Below, in pieces: positions 25,170 to 33,615 of a stretch of DNA of 33,667 nucleotides. The notes beneath the pieces are model-generated. The model made no database searches, had not been told where the DNA came from, and saw only the letters and a list, made by a program, of their open reading frames with translations. A program made the translations under genes and the position numbers. This DNA comes from Eggerthellaceae bacterium (lineage in GTDB: Bacteria > Actinomycetota > Coriobacteriia > Coriobacteriales > Eggerthellaceae): positions 1 through 33,667 of the forward strand of contig JALCHN010000020.1 of the NCBI GenBank assembly GCA_022644775.1. Reading direction: 5' to 3'. Within the stretch, counting starts at the first letter, position 1; each line of letters begins with the position of its first letter.

Positions 25170-25317
25170 GTGACAACGGGGCAGGTGACAACAGGGGCGC
25201 GTGATGTCGTCACACGCCATGGTGACAACAGGGGCGCGTGATGTCGTCACACGCCATGGTGACAACAGGGGCGCGCGATGTTGTCACATGGACAACGGGG
25301 GCGCGTGACGTTGTCGC
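25170..25317. repeat. Tandem array of palindromic units, 37-base period
   Basis: Full units stand at 25185-25213, 25222-25250 and 25259-25287, separated by an identical 8-base spacer ACGCCATG. A truncated unit precedes (25170-25184) and a degenerate one follows (25289-25317). All point the same way. They fill the gap between trpP and ecfA1. The first two have GTCGTCAC instead of GTTGTCAC at one end. Confidence 0.88.
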
Positions 25318-25339
25318 GCCGCCGCCTGCCGCGCGTGCG

Positions 25340-25933
25340 CTAGGCCAGCTTGAGGGCCTTCTTCAGAATCGGCGTGAGAATGGCCACCAGAATGGCGTTC
25401 AGCGTGGCGGTACCCAGCACCATGACCGCGTAGGTCACGAACACGGCGGCCACCGGCAGGCCGTTCATCGCGCTGCCCACGATAAGGGCGAACACGTAGC
25501 CCGAGCACACGGTCGCGACGAAGGTGATGACGAAGGGGAACGCGACGTTGTGCAGGCCGGCATTGCCCTTGGCCACGTGCAGGAAGGCGGCGACAAGGAT
25601 GCCACACACGAGCGCGCCCACCAGTTCGGAAGCGATGTTGACCAGCGGCGTGGCGTTGAGCATCGGAATCTGGCTGATGAAGCCCGTGATCAGGCCGATG
25701 ATGCCCGCCTGATAGATTTTCGGGCGCGTGAGGATGATCGCCAGGCAGTACATCGCGATCATGAAGTTCGGCTTCATGCCGGCGAAGGTAAGAAAGCTCG
25801 ACACGGTAAGCTTGAGCACCGCGCCTGCAGCGAGCAGGACGGCGATAAGGATGAGGTCGCGCGTGGAAAAGCCCTTCGCTTCCTCGGTGGCGGTGATGGT
25901 GCGCTTCTGTCCCATTGCTTCGATCGTAGCCAT
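25340..25933 (-). CDS. trpP: TrpP-like ECF S component, probable tryptophan transporter
   Basis: The 197-residue protein has about six membrane helices after a hydrophilic start. Its segment AGMKPNFMIAMYCLAIIL recalls the GMKPD motif of the TrpP tryptophan transporter family. The S component binds substrate; energy would come from the ecfA1-ecfA2-ecfT products encoded just downstream. A T-box leader precedes the gene, and its features favour tRNA-Trp, which supports the substrate. The ATG at 25933 follows GAGGACA. Alternative amino acids cannot be excluded. Confidence 0.75.
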   Translation of the reverse strand: MATIEAMGQKRTITATEEAKGFSTRDLILIAVLLAAGAVLKLTVSSFLTFAGMKPNFMIAMYCLAIILTRPKIYQAGIIGLITGFISQIPMLNATPLVNIASELVGALVCGILVAAFLHVAKGNAGLHNVAFPFVITFVATVCSGYVFALIVGSAMNGLPVAAVFVTYAVMVLGTATLNAILVAILTPILKKALKLA

Positions 25934-26078
25934 TGTCCTCGTTCCTTTCTTGGCGGTTGCCCGCCAACGTGGCCGTGTGGCCGGTGTGCATGTCGGCGAT
26001 TCGAACGAGGATGCGCGCCGGGAAGCTTTCGTCTTACCGCGCCTTGGGCGACTTACGGCGAATGCGGTGCCGCGCTAC

Positions 26079-26374
26079 AAAAAAAGCCTGTCCTTCGAGC
26101 CCTTACGAGCTCCAAAGGACAGGCTTCAAAAACCTGCGGTGCCACCTTTGCTTGGTTCCGGCTAAAGAACCCTCTCACGAACATGCCAACACATGTTCTG
26201 CCCGTAACGTGGGCTCACGGTCCGGATACTCGGCCCTGCGGCCTTTCCCCTTTCACCTCGGCGAACCATTTGCTGACCGGTGTCCTGCGGGATTTCCACC
26301 ATCGCCCGCTCTCTGTGAAGGCCTTTGCCAACGTTACTTTCGCTTCAACGGTTTCAACAGCTATTCAGTTGTTG
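26079..26374 (-). promoter_or_regulatory. T-box leader controlling trpP
   Basis: Read on the minus strand, the leader has an AGTA loop-E motif, an AGAGAG stretch, an AG-bulge-like GATGGTGGAAATC in the distal arm, and the T-box sequence TGGCACCGC (26144-26136). It ends in an intrinsic terminator: AAGCCTGTCCTT (26115-26126) pairs with AAGGACAGGCTT (26084-26095), then seven Ts. I fold Stem I as GCGAA:TTCGC below the specifier loop and GTTGGC:GTCAGC above it, leaving AAATGG on the 3' side. UGG (26268-26266) codes for Trp. The UGGC of the T-box expects discriminator G73, as in bacterial tRNA-Trp. AUG would satisfy the purine rule after the specifier, but tRNA-Met has A73. The 26030-25934 remainder is the trpP leader. 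Confidence 0.88.
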
Positions 26375-26380
26375 GCTGAA

Positions 26381-26409
26381 ACCTTACGAGGGACCCCCAC
26401 ATGCGTCAA
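26381..26409 (-). promoter_or_regulatory. Promoter of the trpP T-box transcript
   Basis: On the minus strand TTGACG (26409-26404) and TAAGGT (26386-26381) are separated by 17 bases and lie just upstream of the first T-box leader hairpin. Confidence 0.65.
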
Positions 26410-26427
26410 GTTAAATCTATGTTTCGT

Positions 26428-26493
26428 ATGACAACGGGGGCGCGTGATGTTGTCACACCATGGTGTGACAACATCACGCGCCCCCGTTGTCAT
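26428..26493. repeat. Perfect 66-base palindrome made of two intergenic units
   Basis: Bases 26428-26460 are the exact reverse complement of 26461-26493. Each arm is one 29-base unit plus four bases of the central CACCATGGTG. It lies two bases beyond the mnmA stop codon and 19 bases before the trpP -35 box, so it could end mnmA transcription, although no T-run follows. Confidence 0.95.
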
Positions 26494-26495
26494 GC

Positions 26496-27653
26496 TCACG
26501 CCACGATGCCGCCGCCCAGGCATTCGTCGCCGCGGTAGATCACGCACGACTGACCGGGCGCCACCGCATCGTGCGGATGTGCGAAGTCGATGCGCAGCGC
26601 ATCCTCCCCCACGGAAAGGCTCGCGTCGCAGAGGACCTCGCCGTGATGCGTGCGCACCTGGCAGACCCCGCCCGTCGGCGCCCCGCCCTCCAGCCAGGCG
26701 GGGTCTTCGAGCACGAGTCCTTCCGCCCGATGGGCCGACGGCTCGCCGTCGCGCACGTAGACCGTGTTCGTGTCCATATCCTTGCGGCACACGTAGTAGC
26801 GCGCCCCGCCGCCGATGCCGAGCCCCTTGCGCTGACCGATCGTGAAGTTAATCGCCCCGTCGTGGTAGCCCACCACGTCGCCCGTGTCCTCGTCGACGAT
26901 CGCTCCCGGCGCCGGCGGCACGTAGAGGCTTAAGAAATCGCGGATGCCCGCCTCTCCCACGAAGCAGATGCCCTGGGAATCGGCCTTGCGGGCGTTGGCC
27001 AGCCCGAAGTCTTCCGCAAGGGCGCGCACGTCGGTCTTCGCAAGCCCGCCCAGGGGAAAGAGCGTGCGCGCCAGGGCGCGCTGCTGCATGCGATAGAGGA
27101 AGAAGGTCTGGTCCTTGCGGGCGTCGGCCGCCTTCAGAAGGCGGGTGGGCTCGGCGGCCGGCGCGCCCGCCATCAGGCCGTTCGCCGTCTCCCACACCGT
27201 CGAGCGCGCGTAGTGGCCCGTGGCGACGAAGTCGAAGCCGTCGTCGAGCGCGGCGTCGAGGAAGATGCCGAATTTCACGTCCTGGTTGCACATGATGTCG
27301 GGATTGGGCGTGCGGCCGGCCTTGTATTCCGCCACCAGATAGTCGACCACGGCCCGCTTGTAGGCGTCTTGGAAATCGTAGACGCGGAAGTCAAGGTCGA
27401 GCCGCACGGCCACGCGCTTGGCGTCGGCCAGGTCGTCGGCCCAGGGGCAGCGCATGCCCGGCACGTCGAGGATCCAGTTCTTCATGTAGGCCCCGGTCAC
27501 CGCAAAGCCCGCCTCGGCCAGAAGCGCGGCCGTCACGCTCGAATCGACGCCGCCGCTCATGCCCACGAGCACGCGCGGCGTGCGGCCGGCCGCCGCCTCC
27601 CAGCGCGCCCGGGCCGTCGCGAGCAGGTTACGGGTTTCTTTCGCCGTTCCCAT
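26496..27653 (-). CDS. mnmA: tRNA-specific 2-thiouridylase MnmA
   Basis: The 385-residue protein shows the PP-loop GMSGGVDSS (about residues 31-39), the first catalytic cysteine in NPDIMCNQDVKFG and the second in DSQGICFVGE, and a typical C-terminal barrel. MnmA puts sulfur on U34 of tRNAs for Lys, Glu and Gln. The ATG at 27653 shares one base with the TGA of the cysteine desulfurase gene, so the sulfur donor and user are translationally coupled. Upstream frame extension to 28169 is only open frame inside the desulfurase gene. Confidence 0.95.
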   Translation of the reverse strand: MGTAKETRNLLATARARWEAAAGRTPRVLVGMSGGVDSSVTAALLAEAGFAVTGAYMKNWILDVPGMRCPWADDLADAKRVAVRLDLDFRVYDFQDAYKRAVVDYLVAEYKAGRTPNPDIMCNQDVKFGIFLDAALDDGFDFVATGHYARSTVWETANGLMAGAPAAEPTRLLKAADARKDQTFFLYRMQQRALARTLFPLGGLAKTDVRALAEDFGLANARKADSQGICFVGEAGIRDFLSLYVPPAPGAIVDEDTGDVVGYHDGAINFTIGQRKGLGIGGGARYYVCRKDMDTNTVYVRDGEPSAHRAEGLVLEDPAWLEGGAPTGGVCQVRTHHGEVLCDASLSVGEDALRIDFAHPHDAVAPGQSCVIYRGDECLGGGIVA

Positions 27654-28813
27654 CAGCGCGCCATCCTTTCGTACTCGCCGCGCACCGCTTCGATGATGAG
27701 GCGGGCGGCGCGGGCGGTGTTCTCTTCGGTCGACAGATGCCCCAGCGTAAGGCGCAGGCTGCCGTCGGCCAACTCGGGCGGCATGCCGATCGCCGTGAGC
27801 ACATGGCTGCGCGTGTCCTTGTTTGCCGCGCAGGCCGCGCCCGTCCCCACGAGCACGCCCACGTCTTCCAGCTTGAACACAATGCGCTCGGCGTCGATGC
27901 CCGGGAAGGCGATGTGCAGGCTGCCCGGCAGACGATGCTTCTTGTGACCCGACACGACTGCCTGGGGAAAGGCCGCGCACAGCTCGCGCTGCAGGGCGTC
28001 CCGCAGGCCCGCGAGCCGTTCGGCCTCGCGCTTGCGGTCGGCCACGGCCAGCGTGAGGGCGCGTGCGAAACCCACGGTGCCGGCCACGTTTTCGGTGCCG
28101 CTGCGCAGGCCGCGCTCCTGGCCGCCGCCCAGCACGCGGGGCTTCAAGCGCACGTCGCGGTGGGCCCACAGAAGCCCCACCTGCTTGGGACCGTAGATCT
28201 TCGCAGCGTTCAGCGTCATCAGGTCGACGCCCAGGGTGGCCGCGTCGGTGTTCACTTGGCCGGCGCCCTGGCTCGCGTCGGTGTGCAGGACGATCGGAAT
28301 CGTGATGCCGTCGCGCAGGCGGCGGGTCCTCTCGGCGCGCACCACTTCGGAAATGGCGCGCAGAGGCTGCACGGTGCCGATCTCGTTGTTGGCCAGTCCC
28401 ACGCTCACGAGCTCGGTGTCGGGCCGGATGGCCGCCGCGATGTCGTCGGGCGACACGAGCCCGTGCTTGTTGACGCGCACGAAGGTGTGGTCGCGCGCCG
28501 CCGCGCAGGCAAGGACCGAAGCGTGCTCGATTTCGAGCACGACCACGTGGCCCGCAAAGGACCCGAAGGCCAGGTTAATCGATTCGGTCGCGCCCGCCGT
28601 GATCACCACTTCGGCCGGCTTTCCGCCGATCGCATGCGCCAGGTCGGCGCGGGCCTGCTCGTAGGCGCGGCGCACCGCCACCGCCGGCGCATAGGGGCTC
28701 GACGGGTTGAAGAAGAGCTCGCTTTCGTAGGGGGCCATGGCCTCCCGCACGCGCGCGTCGAGCGGCGTCGCCGCCGCGTGGTCCAGATAGATGAAGTCGC
28801 GTTCGCTCGTCAT
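27653..28813 (-). CDS. Cysteine desulfurase (IscS/NifS family)
   Basis: The 386-residue PLP enzyme begins FIYLDHAAATPLDARV, normal for the family. It has HTDASQGAG, the PLP-lysine region NAAKIYGPKQVG, the RSGTEN motif, and a probable active-site cysteine in GTGAACAANKD. It takes sulfur from cysteine as a persulfide. Coupling to mnmA suggests its main partner is MnmA, though it may also supply Fe-S assembly; the only scaffold in the window is at 14640. The ATG at 28813 has a distant GAGAGG ribosome site. The 28814-29039 gap is the divergent control region with the C-S lyase gene. Confidence 0.93.
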   Translation of the reverse strand: MTSERDFIYLDHAAATPLDARVREAMAPYESELFFNPSSPYAPAVAVRRAYEQARADLAHAIGGKPAEVVITAGATESINLAFGSFAGHVVVLEIEHASVLACAAARDHTFVRVNKHGLVSPDDIAAAIRPDTELVSVGLANNEIGTVQPLRAISEVVRAERTRRLRDGITIPIVLHTDASQGAGQVNTDAATLGVDLMTLNAAKIYGPKQVGLLWAHRDVRLKPRVLGGGQERGLRSGTENVAGTVGFARALTLAVADRKREAERLAGLRDALQRELCAAFPQAVVSGHKKHRLPGSLHIAFPGIDAERIVFKLEDVGVLVGTGAACAANKDTRSHVLTAIGMPPELADGSLRLTLGHLSTEENTARAARLIIEAVRGEYERMAR

Positions 28814-28999
28814 TGCTGCTTTGCCGCCTCTCGATTGGTCTCGCCTATGATAGCGAATGGCGCGCGGGCTGTCGCTTGCGCGCCCATGCGCACCGCGCTG
28901 CGCCCGGCGCTCCCCACCCGTCCTTCCGCCGCGTCCGTCAGCGCCTCGTCGCCTTTGCCGTGCCGCGGCCTTCCGCGCCGTGCCAGACCGTTTGCTCCG

Positions 29000-29005
29000 T
29001 ATAAT
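29000..29005 (+). promoter_or_regulatory. -10 box of the C-S lyase gene
   Basis: TATAAT lies 35 bases upstream of the ATG at 29040. No good -35 box is visible at the right distance. Confidence 0.5.
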
Positions 29006-29039
29006 GCGAACCGAACGACCCTTCGGCGAATGGAGCGCC

Positions 29040-30224
29040 ATGACCTACAACTTCGACGAACCCGCCCAGCGACGCGGCACCGACTGCTTCAAGTACGACG
29101 CGATGCGCATGGCGCGCGGGCGCGACGACCTCATCCCCCTGTGGATCGCCGACATGGACTTCAAGCTGCCCGCGAGCATCTTGGACCCCCTGCACGACAT
29201 GGTCGATCGGGCGGCCTTCGGCTACACCTTCCCCAGCGACCGGTATTTCGCCGCCGTGCAGGGCTGGTTCGCCAACCGCTTCAGCTGGGAGACGAAGAAG
29301 CGGTGGATCGTCCGCACGCCCGGCGTCGTGTTCGCCGTGGCGCTCGCCCTGCAAACCTACACGCGCCCCGGCGATGCGGTGCTCATCCAGCAGCCCGTGT
29401 ACTACCCCTTCGCCAAGCTCATCGCCCGCAACGGCCGTGCGCTCGTGAACAACGAGCTCGTCTATGAGCACGGCTCCTACCGAATCGACTTCGCCGATTT
29501 CGAGCGGCAGATCGTCGAGCACGACGTGAAGCTTTTCATCCTGTGCAGCCCCCACAACCCCGTGGGTCGCGTGTGGACCGAAGGCGAGCTCGCGCGCATG
29601 GGAGAGATCTGCCGCGCCCACGACGTGCTCGTGGTGGCAGACGAGATTCACGCCGATTTCGTCTACTCCGGGCACACCCACCGCGTCTTCGCCTCCGTCG
29701 ACGAAGATTTCGCCCGTCACTGCCTTGTCTGCACGGCGCCCAGCAAGACCTTCAACCTCGCGGGCCTGCAGGGGTCGAACATCTTCATCCCCGACCCCGA
29801 CCTGCGGAAAGCCTACGTCGATGCGCTCGGCCGGCTCGGCGACCTTTCGGTCAACATGATGGCGATGGCCGCCACGACCGCGGCCTACGAAACGGGAGGC
29901 CCCTGGGTCGACGAGCTCGTGAATTATCTGGCCGGCAACGTCGACGCCGTGCGCGCCGGGCTCGCGCGCGTGCCAGGGGTCGACTTGGTGGAGCCCGAAG
30001 GCACCTACCTCATGTGGCTCGACTGCACGGGGCTCGCCGAGCGCCTAGGCGATACGCCGCTCGACACATTCATGGTCAACGATGCCCGCCTGTGGATGAA
30101 CGCCGGCACCAAGTTCGGCGGTGCCCGCGGCGGAAACTTCGAGCGCATGAACATCGCCACCCAACGCGACACCGTGGAAAAGGCCCTCGGCCAGCTTGCA
30201 ACCGCCGTCGCGCGCGGCGCGTGA
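29040..30224 (+). CDS. MalY/PatB-type aminotransferase, probable C-S beta-lyase
   Basis: The 394-residue PLP enzyme has the MalY/PatB start NFDEPAQRRGTDCFKYD and DLIPLWIADMDF. It also shows CSPHNPVGRVW, the aspartate segment ADEIHADF, the PLP-lysine site APSKTFNLAG and a C-terminal RMNIAT. Members cleave cystathionine or cysteine conjugates to pyruvate, ammonia and a thiol. The ATG at 29040 follows GGAGCGCC and gives the standard N-terminus; the frame is open further upstream without homology. Its TGA stop is inside the first palindromic unit of the cluster at 30221. Confidence 0.9.
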   Translation: MTYNFDEPAQRRGTDCFKYDAMRMARGRDDLIPLWIADMDFKLPASILDPLHDMVDRAAFGYTFPSDRYFAAVQGWFANRFSWETKKRWIVRTPGVVFAVALALQTYTRPGDAVLIQQPVYYPFAKLIARNGRALVNNELVYEHGSYRIDFADFERQIVEHDVKLFILCSPHNPVGRVWTEGELARMGEICRAHDVLVVADEIHADFVYSGHTHRVFASVDEDFARHCLVCTAPSKTFNLAGLQGSNIFIPDPDLRKAYVDALGRLGDLSVNMMAMAATTAAYETGGPWVDELVNYLAGNVDAVRAGLARVPGVDLVEPEGTYLMWLDCTGLAERLGDTPLDTFMVNDARLWMNAGTKFGGARGGNFERMNIATQRDTVEKALGQLATAVARGA

Positions 30225-30321
30225 CAACAGGGGCGCGTGATGTTGTCACACCACGGTGTGACAAAAGGGGCGCGTGATGTTGTCACACCATGTGGCAACG
30301 GGAGGCGGGTGCCGTTTTCAC
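30221..30321. repeat. Palindromic intergenic units between convergent genes
   Basis: Full units occupy 30221-30249 and 30258-30286, the same way round and again 37 bases apart. A decayed third copy runs to about 30321. The stop codon of the C-S lyase gene (30222-30224) is bases 2-4 of the first unit. Confidence 0.88.
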
Positions 30322-30335
30322 GCCGCGGCCCAAAC

Positions 30336-30365
30336 AAAAAGCGGGCCCTCCGAAGAGGGCCCGCT
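30336..30365 (-). terminator. Intrinsic terminator of guaB
   Basis: A perfect 11-bp stem (30340-30350 with 30355-30365) has a UUCG tetraloop on the minus strand. It is followed by TTTTT in the guaB direction. Confidence 0.93.
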
Positions 30366-30392
30366 AGCAAACGATATACGTGCGCCGCGCGC

Positions 30393-31916
30393 TTAGCCGA
30401 TCGTGGAACCCACGAAGCCCGGCGTCTGGTCCTTCTGCAGGACGTCGTGCGCGCCGCCTTCGACGATCGAAGTCGCCGACACGAGCGTGAGCTTGGCGTT
30501 CTTCTGCAGGTCGGGAATCGTGAGGCAGCCGCAGTTGCACATGGTCGACTTCACCTTCGACAGGGTGATCGCCACGTTGTCCTTCAGGCTGCCGGCGTAG
30601 GGCACGTAGGAATCGACGCCCTCGACGAAGGACATCTTCTTCTTTTCGCCGCCCATGTCGTAGCGCTGCCAGTTGCGAGCGCGGGCCGAACCCTCGCCCC
30701 AGTATTCCTTCATGTAGTTGCCGTTGACCGTGACCAGGTTCGACGGCGATTCGTCAAAGCGGGCGAAGTAGCGGCCCAGCATGACGAAGTCGGCGCCCAT
30801 GGCCAAAGCCAGCGTGATGTGGTGGTCGTAGACGATGCCGCCGTCGGAGCAGATCGGCACGTAGACGCCCGTTTCCTCGAAGTACTCGTCGCGCGCCTTG
30901 GCCACTTCGATCGTCGCCGTGGCCTGGCCGCGGCCGATGCCCTTCTGCTCGCGGGTGATGCAGATGGAACCACCGCCGATGCCGATCTTCACGAAGTCGG
31001 CACCCGCTTCGGCCAGGAAGCGGAAGCCGTCGGCGTCGACCACGTTGCCGGCGCCCACCTTGACGGCGTCGCCGTAATGCTCGCGAATCCAGGCGATCGT
31101 ATCGGCCTGCCAGGCGGAATAGCCTTCGGACGAGTCGATGCACAGGCAATCGACGCCCGCTTCTACCAGAGCGGGCACGCGCTCGGCGTAGTCGCGCGAG
31201 TTGATGCCGGCGCCCACCATGTAGCGCTTATGCTCGTCAAGCATTTCGTTGGGGTTGCTCTTATGCGAGTCGTAGTCCTTGCGGAAGACCATGTACATGA
31301 GGTTGTCGTTTTCGTCGACCACCGGCAGGGAGTTGAGTTTGTTGTCCCAGATGATGTCGTTGGCCTGCTTCAAGGTGGTGTCGCCCGGAGCCACGATGAG
31401 CTTCTCGCGCGGGGTCATGAAGGAGGCGACCTTTTCATCGGTGCCCATGCGGGACAGGCGGTAGTCGCGTTCGGTCACCACGCCGAGCAGCTTGCCGTGC
31501 GGGTCGGCGCCTTCGGTCACGGGCATGGTGGAATGGCCCGTTTCGGCCTTGAGCGCAAGCACGTCGCCCAGGGTCATTTCGGGCGACAGGTTCGAGTCGC
31601 TCACGACGAAGCCGGCTTTGTAGGCCTTGACGCGGGCGACCATGGCGGCCTCGTCTTCGATCGACTGGCTGCCGTAGATGAAGCTCATGCCGCCTTCGGT
31701 GGCGAGCGCCACGGCCATGCCGTCGTCGGAGACGGCCTGCATGATGGCCGACACCATGGGGGTGTTCAGGCTGATCGCGGGTTCTTCGCCCTTCTTGAAC
31801 TTCACGAGCGGCGTTTTCAGGCTCACGTTTTCAGGCGTGTTCTCGTGGCCGGTGTAGCCGGGGACGAGCAGGTACTCGTTGAAGGTGCGCGAAGGTTCGT
31901 CGAAAATAAAGGCCAT
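30393..31916 (-). CDS. guaB: IMP dehydrogenase
   Basis: The 507-residue protein shows the IMPDH pattern: an N-terminal barrel part ([16 protein letters not shown]), two CBS domains at about residues 110-235 ([19 protein letters not shown] and [10 protein letters not shown]), the catalytic loop [11 protein letters not shown] with the nucleophilic cysteine, and an IPICSDGGI-like strand ([14 protein letters not shown]). It oxidises IMP to XMP with NAD, the first committed step to GMP. The ATG at 31916 follows AAAGGGATGCATCA. The C-terminal part after the catalytic loop differs somewhat from E. coli GuaB, but the key motifs are present. Confidence 0.93.
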   Translation of the reverse strand: MAFIFDEPSRTFNEYLLVPGYTGHENTPENVSLKTPLVKFKKGEEPAISLNTPMVSAIMQAVSDDGMAVALATEGGMSFIYGSQSIEDEAAMVARVKAYKAGFVVSDSNLSPEMTLGDVLALKAETGHSTMPVTEGADPHGKLLGVVTERDYRLSRMGTDEKVASFMTPREKLIVAPGDTTLKQANDIIWDNKLNSLPVVDENDNLMYMVFRKDYDSHKSNPNEMLDEHKRYMVGAGINSRDYAERVPALVEAGVDCLCIDSSEGYSAWQADTIAWIREHYGDAVKVGAGNVVDADGFRFLAEAGADFVKIGIGGGSICITREQKGIGRGQATATIEVAKARDEYFEETGVYVPICSDGGIVYDHHITLALAMGADFVMLGRYFARFDESPSNLVTVNGNYMKEYWGEGSARARNWQRYDMGGEKKKMSFVEGVDSYVPYAGSLKDNVAITLSKVKSTMCNCGCLTIPDLQKNAKLTLVSATSIVEGGAHDVLQKDQTPGFVGSTIG

Positions 31917-31967
31917 TGATGCATCCCTTTCAAAGCGACTCGTTGCGACGTATGGCTTTGGTCAACC

Positions 31968-31973
31968 ATTATA
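31968..31973 (-). promoter_or_regulatory. -10 box of guaB
   Basis: TATAAT on the minus strand, 51 bases before the guaB ATG, with no strong -35 box. The gap 31917-32083 otherwise contains a small GGGCGCC/GGCGCCC stem (32048-32067) just after the aminopeptidase stop codon. Confidence 0.55.
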
Positions 31974-32083
31974 AGCGCGAAAACAGGGCGCGTGCACCCT
32001 CGACAACATGCACAAAACGCGGTTCGAGCGGGGCGTGCGCACAGAACGGGCGCCCCGCAAGGCGCCCGCAGAATCGATCGGTT

Positions 32084-33511
32084 TTACGCGTAGGCCAGAA
32101 ACGCGGTGTAGCACTTCTTGGCTTCGTAGATGTCGGCCTTGCTCGTGACCTCCCAGGGCGCGTGCATCGAGAGCACCGGCACGCCGCAGTCGATGACGTT
32201 CATGCCGTATTTGGCCAGGATGTAGGCGATCGTCCCGCCGCCGCCGACGTCGACCTTGCCGAGCTCGGCGGTCTGGAAGGAGACGCCGCCCTTGTCCATG
32301 ACGGCGCGCACCTTGGCCATGTACTCGGCGTTGGCGTCGTTGCTGCCGCTCTTGCCGCGCGAGCCGGTGAACTTGTTGAAGACCACGCCGCGGCTGAGGA
32401 AAGCGGCATTCTTTTCTTCGAAGGCCGAAAGATAGAGCGGGTCGACGCCGGCGCTCACGTCGCTCGAAAGCATGTTCGACGCCGCCAAGGCGCGGCGCAG
32501 GGCCAACTCACCCGGCTCGCCGGCCAGGTCCATAACCTCGGCGACCGTGTTTTCGAAGAAGCGGCTCGTCATACCGGTAGCGCCCACGCTGCCGATTTCC
32601 TCCTTGTCGACGAGCAGGCACACGGCCGTGCGGTCGAGGTCGTGCGCTTCGAGCTGCGCGACGAGGCTGGGGTAGGCGCACGAACGGTCGTCCTGGCCGT
32701 AGCCCAAGATCATGCTGCGGTCGAAGCCCAGCTCGCGGGCGCGGCCGGCGGGCACCACTTCGAGCTCGGCGGACAAGAAGTCCTCTTCGTCGAAGCCGTA
32801 TTTATCTTGGAAGAGCTTGAGCAGGGCGGCCTTCACCGGCTCCTTGGCGGCCATTTCCTCGATCGAGCCTTCGGCGGCGTTCTTGGCGTCCTCCTTCGAC
32901 ACGGCGAGCGGGCGACCGCCCACGAGCACGTCGAGGTCCTCGCCTTCCACGACCTTGGCGCCCTTCTTCTCGAGCTGCTGGGCACCCAGGTGAATGAGCA
33001 GGTCGGTGACGCAGAAGACCGGGTCGGCAGGGTCTTCGCCCACGTTCAGGGCGACCTTCGTGCCGTCTTCCTTCACGACCACGCCGTGGATAGCGAGCGG
33101 TAGAGTAACCCACTGGTACTTCTTGATGCCGCCGTAATAGTGGGTGTCGAGCAGGGCGAAATCCTTCGATTCGTAGAGCGGGTTCTGCTTGACGTCCATG
33201 CGGGGCGAGTCGATATGGGCGCCCAGGATGTTGAAGCCCTCTTCGAGCGGGGCGGCGCCCAGCTGGACGAGCATGACCGATTTGCCGAAATTGCTCGCGT
33301 AGACCTTGTCGCCGGGAGCGAGCGGCTTGCCCTGGGCGCGGGCCTCTTCGAGGCTCACATAGCCCGCCGCGCGAGCGAGCTCGATCGCGCGGGCCGCTGC
33401 CTCGCGTTCGGTCTTGCAGGTGCTGATGAAATCGATGTAGTCGCAGGCGAGCGATTCGACCGCTTCATCGTCGGCGGCCGTGTAGGCCTTCCAGGCGTTC
33501 TTGCGTTCCAT
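32084..33511 (-). CDS. M18-family zinc aminopeptidase
   Basis: The 475-residue protein matches the M18 (aspartyl aminopeptidase-like) family. It contains LGAHIDSPRMD for the first zinc site, YGQDDRSCAY, the catalytic DKEEIGSVGATG, and a late histidine in SMHAPWEVTSKAD. It removes N-terminal residues from peptides in the cytoplasm, with a preference for acidic residues in studied members. The ATG at 33511 follows AAAGGAACAGG. It is separated from guaB by 167 bases and probably has its own promoter around 33545-33555 (GATAAT). Confidence 0.92.
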   Translation of the reverse strand: MERKNAWKAYTAADDEAVESLACDYIDFISTCKTEREAAARAIELARAAGYVSLEEARAQGKPLAPGDKVYASNFGKSVMLVQLGAAPLEEGFNILGAHIDSPRMDVKQNPLYESKDFALLDTHYYGGIKKYQWVTLPLAIHGVVVKEDGTKVALNVGEDPADPVFCVTDLLIHLGAQQLEKKGAKVVEGEDLDVLVGGRPLAVSKEDAKNAAEGSIEEMAAKEPVKAALLKLFQDKYGFDEEDFLSAELEVVPAGRARELGFDRSMILGYGQDDRSCAYPSLVAQLEAHDLDRTAVCLLVDKEEIGSVGATGMTSRFFENTVAEVMDLAGEPGELALRRALAASNMLSSDVSAGVDPLYLSAFEEKNAAFLSRGVVFNKFTGSRGKSGSNDANAEYMAKVRAVMDKGGVSFQTAELGKVDVGGGGTIAYILAKYGMNVIDCGVPVLSMHAPWEVTSKADIYEAKKCYTAFLAYA

Positions 33512-33615
33512 CCTGTTCCTTTCGCTTGAGATGTGTTTGCGCCTATTATCGCCCCACGAGGGCAGGTACGCCGAACTTTCTACCCGTTCGTTACGCAGCG
33601 CGGGCGAGGTGCGTC

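Noticed and set aside
25170-25317. Short direct repeats with regular spacing that could suggest a CRISPR array
   Set aside because: The spacers are only 8 bases and identical, there are no cas genes, and the same unit occurs singly and inverted elsewhere.
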